Assembly (NCBI RefSeq): GCF_024323335.1
Contig: NC_066580.1
Span: 438,087,851-438,151,850 of the forward strand
Length of the DNA stretch: 64,000 bases
Reading direction: 5' to 3'
From: Lathyrus oleraceus
Taxonomy: Eukaryota; Streptophyta; Magnoliopsida; Fabales; Fabaceae
Shown: positions 1 through 8,760 of the stretch, in pieces
Layout of the letters: each line of letters starts with the position of its first letter
Numbering within the stretch: the first letter of the stretch is position 1
Notes under the pieces: model-generated
Seen by the model: only the letters and a program-made list of their open reading frames with translations
What the model was told of the DNA's origin: nothing
Database searches by the model: none
Program-made: the position numbers and the translations under genes

Positions 1-1302
1 AACAATCACAATCATGGCCTCATAAGGAGGACTTCAGCCAAATGCCTGCCAAAAAGGCGACAGGACTTCCAGACTACATGGAGAAAGAGAGGTTACCTAA
101 GTGGTAAACCAACCACAAACCAAAGCAAAGCTCAAGCAAGAGCTAAAAGCGACTAATGTACCTGTACAAAAGCCAAACAGTTAATATTTACATTCAGAAA
201 ACCAAAACAGACAACAGAGGAATCATCCAACAATTATACACAAGGTAAGTCTCAAATGCAATCACTCAAGTGAGTTCATCACATCAAGGGACCTACAACA
301 CAACAAAGGTTAGTAAACAAAGCAAGTGGCATCTTAAATGATGAGGCCACACTAATCATTAGTGCTAAATACCTGAAACACAAACACAATTGGTGAGTAC
401 AAACCACTAGTACAAAGACTAGGGTCAAAGGCAAGGTAAATGACCAAAACAGAAGTCAATATTTCATATGAAGCACAATCAATCAATCAAGAAGAAAGCC
501 TCAAAAGGACCAAAGCCAAATCATTAAGCAAAGCCATCAATTAATCAAGATAAGGCAAAGGCAAACAATGTGATCAAAATTGGACATCAAGAATAGAAAA
601 TCCACATTAAAACAGAAATGAATCCAATGATCATGAAAATATTTATGTGCACTTTGCAATCATTTGATCATAACTTCTCAAACATTCATCAGATGATCAT
701 GATCTTAGACTTTTTGAAAAGAGGAGAGAAAGATATTTAACTTTCATGTTGACCAAAAATCCATTTGAAGCGTCTTTGATGTTGGAAAGTTAAGTTGAAT
801 GTGGACCAAAAACTTGCCATTTTTGGAAACTTGAAATTATAAGTCACTTTCCATTTTTGGAAACTTTTGATTTGACTTCAAAATCTTCAAGATAGATGTA
901 TGACATGATGAACAGACCTTGTTTGAACATGAATGAGGATGTTAAGGTCAATTCCCCCAACTCAAAGTCTTCAATTGACTGTACAGTTGATTGCATGGGT
1001 CCTCAGATGACCTGAAAATGTTCTGATGAATTTGAGCCTCAACCACTTGGGGAATTTGCTCCAAAATGAACCTCTAGCTCATATAAGCTCAATATAATGA
1101 TCATGTGGTCCTCATACCAAGAAAATACCATCAGCTCTTGTACAAAGGAAATCCTTGAAGTGATTGACTTGTAGTTGCTTAGACTGCAAAACAAATGTTA
1201 GATGACATATTTTTGGTGCTTTTGGTTAGTGATTAAAACAAGAAAAGCAAAGATATACAATGCAAGCAATGCCTGGTGATCTCAACCACTCACAGGAGAT
1301 CC
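1..1302 (-). mobile_element. Element B 3' LTR, part 1 (split by element A)
   Basis: This stretch aligns without net gap to 26173-27474, the equivalent part of element B's other LTR, with about 2.5% mismatches counted by eye. It is therefore the 3' LTR of the minus-strand Ogre-like element B. The LTR continues off the left edge of the window and resumes at 16167-16270 beyond inserted element A. It shows no convincing coding region. Confidence 0.9.
1298..1302. repeat. Target site duplication of element A, left copy (gatcc)
   Basis: gatcc precedes the LTR start and recurs at 16162-16166 after the element. The uninterrupted site, with a single gatcc, is preserved at 27470-27474 in the other LTR of element B. 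Confidence 0.95.
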
Positions 1303-1440
1303 TGTCATACCCCAAAATTTGCCCGTTAATATTGCAAGACATTTTTCAAGGCACTCCAACTCATTTTTCAAGACATTAATCTTAAAGGAACAAAGACCCA
1401 GCACACAGGTGGCCAAATCCAGAAAATGACTTAAACTGGC

Positions 1441-1478
1441 TTGCTCGCTAGGCGAGCAAAATCCTTCGCCTAGCGAAG
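1441..1478. promoter_or_regulatory. Paired palindromes upstream of the LTR promoter of A
   Basis: ttgctcgc-tag-gcgagcaa (1441-1459) has perfect 8-bp arms; cttcgc-cta-gcgaag (1464-1478) has perfect 6-bp arms. They lie 60-95 bp before the TATA box and recur in the 3' LTR. A role as a transcription-factor or silencing target is inference. Confidence 0.6.
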
Positions 1479-1536
1479 CTTGCGAATACCAGAAATTTTG
1501 GGCTTCATTCTGAGCCCATTAGGTCACAAAAGCTAT

Positions 1537-1544
1537 TATAAATA
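1537..1544 (+). promoter_or_regulatory. TATA box of element A LTR
   Basis: tataaata in U3, followed about 30-40 bp later by an A/G-rich leader with aaaccctaa-like motifs, as in many plant LTR promoters. The same box is at 14470-14477 in the 3' LTR. Confidence 0.75.
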
Positions 1545-2284
1545 CCAAGACCTCATTCAGAAAAAGGGGACAGACAGAAAGGATACGGACAGAAACCCTA
1601 ACAGAAACAACCGAGCAAACCCTGAAGGCTAACCAAGAGAATTCAGAGCAACCCTAAAGGAAACCCTGAAGGCAACTCATCTGCACAAAGGTTACCTCCG
1701 CCCAATTCAATCCGACGCCAACCCTAAGAGTGATCTGCCAATTCAACATTGCAATTCAATTGCAAACAGGTTTGCGTTACCACTACCGTTTTATGTTCCT
1801 AATTTACATGTGACATTATGATTAAATTTCTAAACGTATCTTAGGCTTTGCATGTGGGTTTAAGTATATATGAATGTGCAAAATAATATCTTGAATGTTT
1901 AACCATGTAATTGCTGTAATGGATGCCATAGGGTGTGGAGTTTCTGAAATCGTGCTGTCATCAAACTCAGAACCCGCAGCCGTTCGCTAGCACATTGCTA
2001 AGCGAACATGTAGCAAGTGCTCGCTAAGCCTTCGCTAGGCGAGGCAGCAGCGAACATGACAGTCGCTGATTTTTTGCTGTTTTGATCCTTGCTCATCTGA
2101 CATGTTTTATTCTAACCATGCATTGTTTACCTGACACTATTACTGTTGTGATTCCTTTGTTTGGTGCAACTCTTGATTGCACCCCATTTGGTATTCTGAC
2201 CTGTTCGCTGAATTTTGTAAGGGTTCACATATTCCCGGAAAAGGTAGCTTGCTAGGTATTCCACTTTATTTGTGGGATACCCTT

Positions 2285-2356
2285 GTGGAGATTCATCCTA
2301 ATTACCTAATTGATTATAATGTGGAGATTCATCCTAATTACCTAATTGATTATAAA
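2285..2356 (+). repeat. Two-copy 36-bp direct repeat in LTR of A
   Basis: A 36-bp unit beginning gtggagattcatcc occurs twice in tandem, and the same pair is in the 3' LTR. Confidence 0.85.
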
Positions 2357-3224
2357 ATATTGCCTTTGAATATGTGATTTTGGCCCTCTCTTTGTTGCCT
2401 TACGGTATTACGGTCATGTCCCGCGAATGTGGAGATACACTTAGCAAAGACCCTTCGGTTAAATCATCATGTCCCTATAAGATAAATCATAGTCCCTTGG
2501 CTGTTGCCTGCGAATATACGATTTTGTCCCTCGATGACCCTTCGTTGTAGCCTACGGTTAAATGATGATCGTCCCTTCGAATGCTAAGGTATCCTTACAA
2601 ATGTTGCCTTCAATGACCAATCGATGACCCTACGATGTCCCTTTTACATCCAAAGGATAAAACTACTTGCTTCTCAATAGTAAGGACAGTTTTACCCTCA
2701 TAAGGATAGGAAATGCCCATAAAGACCTTGGGTAGGTATAACTCTTAAATGCTGACTCACAATTTTAAAATACTTTTCACACCTCACACTTTTCAAAACA
2801 TCTATTAGAAAATCACCACTTGGTATACATTCGTACTAGAATCATTGCCAAGTTATATTTTTCTAAACAACTTTCAAAATTAAACGAGATAAACACTTTG
2901 TATACATTCGTACAAGAATCATTACAAAGTTAAAATCTCTTTTCAAAACATTTTCTAAGCAGTTCACAAGCACTTTTTCAGACAAGAAAAATAACATAAG
3001 TGATCAAGCAATTAAGAGCCCATGGATAACCATGGATACAAAGGGTGCTAACACCTTCCCTTTGTATAATGTACCTCCCGAACCCAAAATCTAATCAAGG
3101 TCTTTCCTGTTCTTTTCCGCCTTTCCTTATTGGATAAAAGAAAAGTCGGTGGCGACTCTTGCTATCCGCGACATTTGCTTTCCAAAGCAAAAACACATAA
3201 AGTCAGTTCACCGTATGACAGAAC

Positions 3225-3242
3225 TGGCGACTCTGCTAGGGA
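3225..3242 (+). promoter_or_regulatory. Primer binding site of element A (tRNA-Arg)
   Basis: tggcgactctgctaggga, four bases after the LTR, is the Ogre-type site complementary to the 3' end of tRNA-Arg; it differs by one base from the sites of B and C. Confidence 0.9.
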
Positions 3243-3928
3243 CTAGAAAGAGAGGTTGCCTTAAAAAAAAACCAAGATCACTTATTTGAATTGTCTGATT
3301 TACTTTTAAGGAATTGCTTGGGTATTTTATGCTTGAGTGAAAGGTCCTACACCCGGATCTAGTGTACCTTAGGTAAGTAGCAAGAGATCATCGCGACTAT
3401 CTGGCGTATACTGGAATGGTTAAAATGATGGCTACGGTTAATGTGACACTTTGGATGTCCTGATGTTCCTCATGTTTACTTGAGGAGAAATTTGGCGTCT
3501 GCGTGGTGTCATCAAAGCATTAACCAGACCTTTAGAACCCTAATTGACTCATCTTGGCCATTAGAAAGTAGTGAGATAACTGACTTCGGTTCCGACTGGG
3601 GTTGGTTGAGACTCGATACTACACTCTTTGAGATTGGACTTTAGGGAGGCTTTGGTCTACCACTTGGTGTTGCACTGAAGTGGACTTAAGGGAAGGTCAA
3701 TGATTGGAGATCCTTTTAGAACCCGGTTACTATTCTAGGACAGGTTGAACCAACCAAACTTCAGTGGGGAGGGTATTTACCTATGGAACTCATGCAAGCC
3801 TTAAAACCTAGGAATGATTGTTGTGTGACTTGCTTGTGCTTGTTTGTTACTTACATAACATCATAACATCATAACATCATAACATCATGACATTGTACTA
3901 ACCATTTCAAGGACTTAGGGATTTAACT
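3243..3928 (+). other. Untranslated leader of element A
   Basis: About 690 bp between PBS and ORF1 with no credible coding frame. Near 3853-3890 it contains about four copies of an 8-bp unit, cataacat, and a similar ataaca-rich patch precedes gag near 5400. Confidence 0.7.
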
Positions 3929-5275
3929 TTGCATTGCAAACAGGCTATGGCTTCCAGGAAGACCATCTGGATCAATCTTGTAGCGATCTCTCCTCAACTC
4001 AAGGATTTAGTGTCAGAACTGCCCGATCATGCTCAGTTCATCAAGAAACATGGTTCTCTCCTCAATTTAGTTACCACCGGTTTCAAAGAAGATATGATGA
4101 GAGTTCTATTCCAGTTCTTCGATCCTAAACATCATTGTTTCACCTTCCCAGATTATCAGTTGGTACCCACATTAGAAGAATTCTCCAGGATGCTTGGGAT
4201 ACCTATCCTTGATCAAACACCTTTTAGTGGTTTAGAAAAGATTCCGAAATCTGAAGAAGTTGCCGCGATTTTACACATGACAAAGTCCGATATTGAAACT
4301 AATTGGGTAACAAGAAGTGGAGTTAAGGGTTTACTTGCCAAATTTCTGATGAATAAGGCCCGAGAATTCCTAAAAATTATGAATGTCCATGCTTTCGAAG
4401 ATGTTCTAGCACTACTAATCTATGGTTTGGTGCTATTTCCTAATCCGGATCAATTCATAGACATGAATGTTGTTAGGATATTTCTCACTCATAACCCTGT
4501 GCCTACCTTGCTTGGAGACATTTTGCATTCCCTTCACACTCGTACTATGAAAAGGCAAGGGACTCTCATGTGCTGCGCACCTTTATTATCTAGGTGGTTT
4601 ATTTCGCACCTTCCTCAATCAGTCTTGAAGAATGAGCAAAATTTGAAATGGTCTCAAAGGATAATGTCGCTCTCTCATTCAGACATCCATTGGTGTCCTC
4701 AACCCAAAGAAAATGTTATCATCATTGACCGTTGCGGAGAATTCTCTAACGTACCACTCCTGGGGATAAGAGGAGGTATTACTTATAACCCAGCTTTAGC
4801 CCTACGCCAGTTTGGTTATGCTCGAAGAGATGGTCCACATGAAATAATTATTCAAGGCACTGTGTTTGACTATGACAACGACTCTCAAGGTCTCCGTCAA
4901 AGGTTTGTACGAGCTTGGGGCATGGTGAAAAGAAGTACTTTAGGACAGAAAAACTTTATCCCTATGGAGCCTTATCTCAGATGGGTACGCGCCAGAGCTC
5001 GTGAGCTTGCCATGCCATATCTTGCAATCGGACCTCTGATTGTCGAACCAAAAGTTGAAGGAGGTACTCCTCAGATCATTCCTTATCCAGATATGCCTAC
5101 CAATGTTGAAGAATTGAAGAAATCCTGGATCCAGTTGAGAGAGGAAAGGGATACTTTTGAAACTCAGTTCGGTGCAGAAAGGAAGAAAGTATTAGAGCTC
5201 ACCAGCCAGCTTAATGAGAAACGAAGACTCAATGCATATCTTTGCCCAAAAAGAAGCCGTCCCTGGGAGACTTGA
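3929..5275 (+). CDS. Ogre ORF1 protein, function unknown
   Basis: An open frame of 448 codons upstream of gag; an additional 5' ORF is diagnostic of Ogre. The first ATG is at 3929, but the internal ATG at 3947 (MASRKTIW) is an equally plausible start. The protein looks globular, with a plant-mobile-domain-like flavour (motifs such as FTFPDYQLVPTLEEFSRMLG near residue 75 and RWVRARARELAMPY near 360). The C-terminal 60 residues are charged and probably coiled-coil. No enzyme motif is visible. The frame is intact. It is transcribed from the 5' LTR; how it is translated relative to gag, 208 bp downstream, is not evident. The family assignment rests on position and remembered similarity to Ogre ORF1 proteins. 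Confidence 0.85.
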   Translation: MHCKQAMASRKTIWINLVAISPQLKDLVSELPDHAQFIKKHGSLLNLVTTGFKEDMMRVLFQFFDPKHHCFTFPDYQLVPTLEEFSRMLGIPILDQTPFSGLEKIPKSEEVAAILHMTKSDIETNWVTRSGVKGLLAKFLMNKAREFLKIMNVHAFEDVLALLIYGLVLFPNPDQFIDMNVVRIFLTHNPVPTLLGDILHSLHTRTMKRQGTLMCCAPLLSRWFISHLPQSVLKNEQNLKWSQRIMSLSHSDIHWCPQPKENVIIIDRCGEFSNVPLLGIRGGITYNPALALRQFGYARRDGPHEIIIQGTVFDYDNDSQGLRQRFVRAWGMVKRSTLGQKNFIPMEPYLRWVRARARELAMPYLAIGPLIVEPKVEGGTPQIIPYPDMPTNVEELKKSWIQLREERDTFETQFGAERKKVLELTSQLNEKRRLNAYLCPKRSRPWET

Positions 5276-5483
5276 TCTTTCATTGTATTTTTTTGTTTAT
5301 GTTTTGTAATAAACATTGATTAAAGGAATTATTAATAAAAGTTTCCCTCTTTTGGTGGTTTACGCAAAGTTAAATTCCAAAAGTCCTTGAAAACATTTCA
5401 TACATTACATAGCATAACATAACATTGCATAACAGGTACTCTAAAAGATCAATGTTCTCACGGTCTTCCTTCTAAACAGAAAA

Positions 5484-7514
5484 ATGGCTCTCGAACAAAC
5501 TATCAAAGATCTCCAGGCTCAGAATGCTCAATTCCAGGAGATGATCCTGAATTTATCCAAGGGGCAGGAGGAGCTGAAAGCTCTCTTGCTCGAGCAGAAG
5601 AAAGACAAGAAAGTTGTGAGCTACATTAACCCGGGAAGAAGACTTAAAGGACAGGCCGCAGGAGTCAAGATTAGAATTCCGAAAGATCAAGAAGAGGAGA
5701 CAGAAAATGATTCGGAAGAGGAAAATGGTGACCCCTTCAACCCTGAGGACGACGACGAAGATTATGAAAATGAACAGTACTCCCCAAAAGATGATAAGTA
5801 TAAGTTGCTGGAAGAACGCATGCTAGCTATGGAGGGTCAGAAGGCGCCCGGTCTGGATTTCGAAGGCTTAGGTCTGGTCTCTGATGTGGTCATTCCCCGC
5901 AAATTCAAGGTCCCCGCTTTCACTAAGTATGATGGTGCGTCTTGTCCTCAGATGCATCTGAGAGCTTATGTGAGAAAGATTCAGCCGTATACCACTGATA
6001 GGAAGCTATGGATTCATTTCTTCCAAGAGAGTCTGTCTGGCACACAGTTAGAGTGGTATTATCAGCTCGAGAACACTAACATCCGCACCTGGACTGATTT
6101 AGCGACAACTTTCTACAAGCACTACCAGTATAATTCTGAATTGGCGCCTACTCGACTACAGTTGCAGAATATGGCTATGGGATCTAAAGAAAGCTTCAAA
6201 GAATATGCTCAAAAATGGAGAGATTTGGCTGGCAGAGTCAAACCCCCTATGACTGATCGAGAATTAGTAGACATGTTCATGGGTACACTGACTGGCCCGT
6301 TCTACAGCCATCTACTGGGAAGTTCTTCATCGGGTTTCACTGAACTTATATTGACAGGTGAACGTGTTGAGAGCGGCATTCGAAGTGGAAAGATACAGGC
6401 GGCTACCTCGGCAAGCACCAAAAAGTCCTATCAGGGGAGGAATGAATCAAATGCTGTGTACCACCAGAGGGGTCATAACAAGAAAAATCGTGACCATACT
6501 GTTGGAGCAATTACGATTGCAGCACCGCCATCTCAAAACTTCCAACACAGACAGGACAGGCCCAGAAGACAGTTTACGAAGATCAATATGACTTTAGCAC
6601 AGGCACTGCAAGGTATGCTAAAGGCGAATTTAATCACCCTCAGAGATCCTCCTACAAATCCCAACACTACTTCTCCTCGTTATAATCCCAATGCCAGGTG
6701 TGCATATCACTCCGATAGCCCCGGGCATGATACAAACGATTGTTGGTTGTTGAAGAATAAGATTCAGGATATGATCGACGCTGGGGAAATTGAATTTGAT
6801 CCTCCGGAGACTCCTAATATCATCACGGCTCCTATGCCTAACCATGACAAGACTGTTAACGCTGTGGATGACAATTCTCACATTTCTAATGTAGCTAACT
6901 TAGCATCTCCTCTCCTGATCATCAAGAAGGATTTATTACAAGCTGGTTTATTTCCAGGTTGTGCTGAAAATTGCGATCTCTGTATACTCCGACCCAATGA
7001 TTGCTTGAAGTTGAGGAAGGGTATTCAACGGCTGATGGATGATCGTACAATTCTCTTTGAAAAGATTCCTAAGGTGGAAAACTCTATTGAAGAAATATTT
7101 GTGATTGCCAGATCCAAAGTTCCAGTGAAGATTACCGCTACTAGAGTGCCTGTGAAGATTACTGCTGAGCCCAAGGTAGCTCCCCTAATCATTACTGCAC
7201 CTGGCCCAGTACCGTACTCCTCAAGCAAAGCTATTCCGTGGAATTATGGAGGTGATGTTTACATCCATGGCGTAAAGCAAGTTGATAATTCTGCTAATCC
7301 TAATGGCATTGTTGGGACTAGTAAAATTACTCGAAGTGGAAGGATCTTCTCTCCAGAAATCTCACCTCCTGCCCTTGAAACTCGAGGAAAGGAACCAGTC
7401 AACCCTTCTCAGTCAGAGACACCGGTCGAAGTTACTACCGAAGATGTTGCCAAACAAGAAATGGAAGAAGTGCTGAAAATCATCCGCAAGAGTGATTTTG
7501 ACGTGGTAGAATAG
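5484..7514 (+). CDS. gag: Gag polyprotein of element A
   Basis: A 676-codon frame encoding the structural particle protein. The N-terminus is coiled-coil (MALEQTIKDLQAQNAQFQEM), followed by an acidic stretch. The central capsid-type retrotransposon gag domain lies at about residues 130-310 (EWYYQLENTNIRTWTDL and ELVDMFMGTL). A zinc-knuckle-like motif, CAYHSDSPGHDTNDC, is near residue 405. The frame ends in TAG (7512-7514), and protease continues directly in the same frame. In Ogre, gag and pro are normally one reading frame, so this stop may be a recent C-to-T nonsense change; stop read-through is the alternative. Its capsid region is clearly related to the gag remnants of element D. Confidence 0.93.
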   Translation: MALEQTIKDLQAQNAQFQEMILNLSKGQEELKALLLEQKKDKKVVSYINPGRRLKGQAAGVKIRIPKDQEEETENDSEEENGDPFNPEDDDEDYENEQYSPKDDKYKLLEERMLAMEGQKAPGLDFEGLGLVSDVVIPRKFKVPAFTKYDGASCPQMHLRAYVRKIQPYTTDRKLWIHFFQESLSGTQLEWYYQLENTNIRTWTDLATTFYKHYQYNSELAPTRLQLQNMAMGSKESFKEYAQKWRDLAGRVKPPMTDRELVDMFMGTLTGPFYSHLLGSSSSGFTELILTGERVESGIRSGKIQAATSASTKKSYQGRNESNAVYHQRGHNKKNRDHTVGAITIAAPPSQNFQHRQDRPRRQFTKINMTLAQALQGMLKANLITLRDPPTNPNTTSPRYNPNARCAYHSDSPGHDTNDCWLLKNKIQDMIDAGEIEFDPPETPNIITAPMPNHDKTVNAVDDNSHISNVANLASPLLIIKKDLLQAGLFPGCAENCDLCILRPNDCLKLRKGIQRLMDDRTILFEKIPKVENSIEEIFVIARSKVPVKITATRVPVKITAEPKVAPLIITAPGPVPYSSSKAIPWNYGGDVYIHGVKQVDNSANPNGIVGTSKITRSGRIFSPEISPPALETRGKEPVNPSQSETPVEVTTEDVAKQEMEEVLKIIRKSDFDVVE

Positions 7515-8519
7515 TTGGGGCATACTCCGTCTAAAATTTCGATGTTATCCTTGTTGTTATCTTCTGAATCTCATGCCAATGCATTGATAAAATTCCTGAA
7601 GACCGCTCATGTACCTCAGGAGACATCTGTCGATCAGTTCGAAAACTATGTTGCTAACCTGACTGTTGACAATGGCCTAGGCTTTTCCGATGCTGACCTG
7701 ACACCAGCGGGAAAGAATCACAATAAAGCTCTACATATCTCCATTGAGTGTAAGGGGACCACTTTGTCTCATGTGTTGATCGATAATGGCTCTTCTTTGA
7801 ACGTGCTACCGAAAGTTGTGCTCGATAAACTTGACTGTAAAAGCATTGAACTGAAACCTAGTGACGTTGTGGTGCGTGCTTACGATGGTGCGAAGAGTGT
7901 TGTCCATGGTGAAATGGTTCTTCCTATCAAGATAGGACCTCGAGTCTTCAACACTATCTTTCACGTAATGAACATTCGTCCTGCCTATTCCTGCTTGCTG
8001 GGACGCCCTTGGATTCATGGGGCAAGTGTTGTAGCTTCGTCTCTCCATCAAAAGCTGAGGTATCCAATAGAGGGTAAGATTGTCACTGTGTGCGGAGAAG
8101 AAGAGTATATTGTCAGTAGTGTGCATACCTTCAGATACGTCGAGATGGCGGGTGAATTCTTTGAGACTCCTTCTCAATCATTTGAAGTGGCTCCTCCGAC
8201 CAATCCTGTCCTTAAGCCAACTTCCCGTGTGCCCAAGGTTATTCGTGCTCCTCCTGCTATGATTTCTCTGAAAGATGCTCAAGCCGTGGTTGAAGATGGT
8301 GGTCGTACTGGCTGGGGTCAACTGATCGATGTACCGTACAAGTCTGATAGATGTGGCCTGGGATTTAGCTCTGAAAAAGTAGTCAAAGATCAGATTAATG
8401 CGGTAGAAGATGCTGATAGCGATTGCGACTTGGATAGCTGGATTTTCCCAACAATTGGTGACGGACTCAATAATTGGAAGGCTGAAGACACTATCCCGAT
8501 TTCCTTTAGTCAGGAGTAA
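7515..8519 (+). CDS. pro: Aspartic protease region of element A
   Basis: Continues the gag frame after the TAG, with no ATG at its start. The catalytic motif LIDNGSSLNVLP is near residue 96 and the second conserved block, CLLGRPWIHGA, near residue 160, as in retropepsin-like proteases of Ty3-gypsy elements. The C-terminal part (from MISLKDAQ) is the linker that precedes RT in Ogre and is the part retained in element B. The frame runs into TAA at 8517-8519, but the TAA lies inside a predicted intron starting at 8516, so in spliced RNA the protein would continue into RT. It would cleave the polyprotein. Confidence 0.9.
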   Translation: MGHTPSKISMLSLLLSSESHANALIKFLKTAHVPQETSVDQFENYVANLTVDNGLGFSDADLTPAGKNHNKALHISIECKGTTLSHVLIDNGSSLNVLPKVVLDKLDCKSIELKPSDVVVRAYDGAKSVVHGEMVLPIKIGPRVFNTIFHVMNIRPAYSCLLGRPWIHGASVVASSLHQKLRYPIEGKIVTVCGEEEYIVSSVHTFRYVEMAGEFFETPSQSFEVAPPTNPVLKPTSRVPKVIRAPPAMISLKDAQAVVEDGGRTGWGQLIDVPYKSDRCGLGFSSEKVVKDQINAVEDADSDCDLDSWIFPTIGDGLNNWKAEDTIPISFSQE

Positions 8520-8760
8520 TTGTTATTGCCTATTTTAGTGTTGCAAATTTTTAATTTTTTACAATTGAACTTCTTAAAGCATTGTGTCTATGCCCGGGGC
8601 ACTAATAGCTAATTTGTTAAGGGTTTTGTCATTTTCATAAGCATATTCACATTCAATAAATCAATGGACTTTTTGCATTCAAATATTGCGCTCTTTATCT
8701 TTCCTGTCATCTTTCGAACAAGCTATGCTTTCTTACACACACTCACGTAACAAATTGCAG
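8516..8760 (+). other. Ogre intron between pro and RT
   Basis: Donor gtaatt at 8516 and acceptor ttgcag ending at 8760 bound 245 bp that are AT-rich with a pyrimidine-rich 3' end. Removing them skips the TAA at 8517 and joins pro to the RT frame in phase. Ogre elements are known for an intron at exactly this place, whose partial splicing sets the Gag-Pro to Gag-Pro-Pol ratio. The exact donor is my choice by phase and consensus. Confidence 0.8.

Larger units (their letters stand above)
1303..3220 (+). repeat. Element A 5' LTR
   Basis: Begins tgtcatacccc and ends gtatgaca, 1918 bp, matching 14236-16161. U3 holds palindromes at 1441-1478 and a TATA box at 1537-1544. Near its end, at 3150-3159, it carries tggcgactct, a second copy of the start of the PBS about 75 bp upstream of the true one. 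A 66-codon open frame at 2177-2377 (repeated in the 3' LTR) spans a 36-bp direct repeat and resembles no protein I know; I do not call it a gene. Confidence 0.95.

Noticed and set aside
2177..2377. 66-codon open frame present identically in both LTRs of A
   Set aside because: It crosses a 36-bp direct repeat (in-frame because 36 is a multiple of 3), has no recognisable domain, and its duplication only reflects the LTRs.
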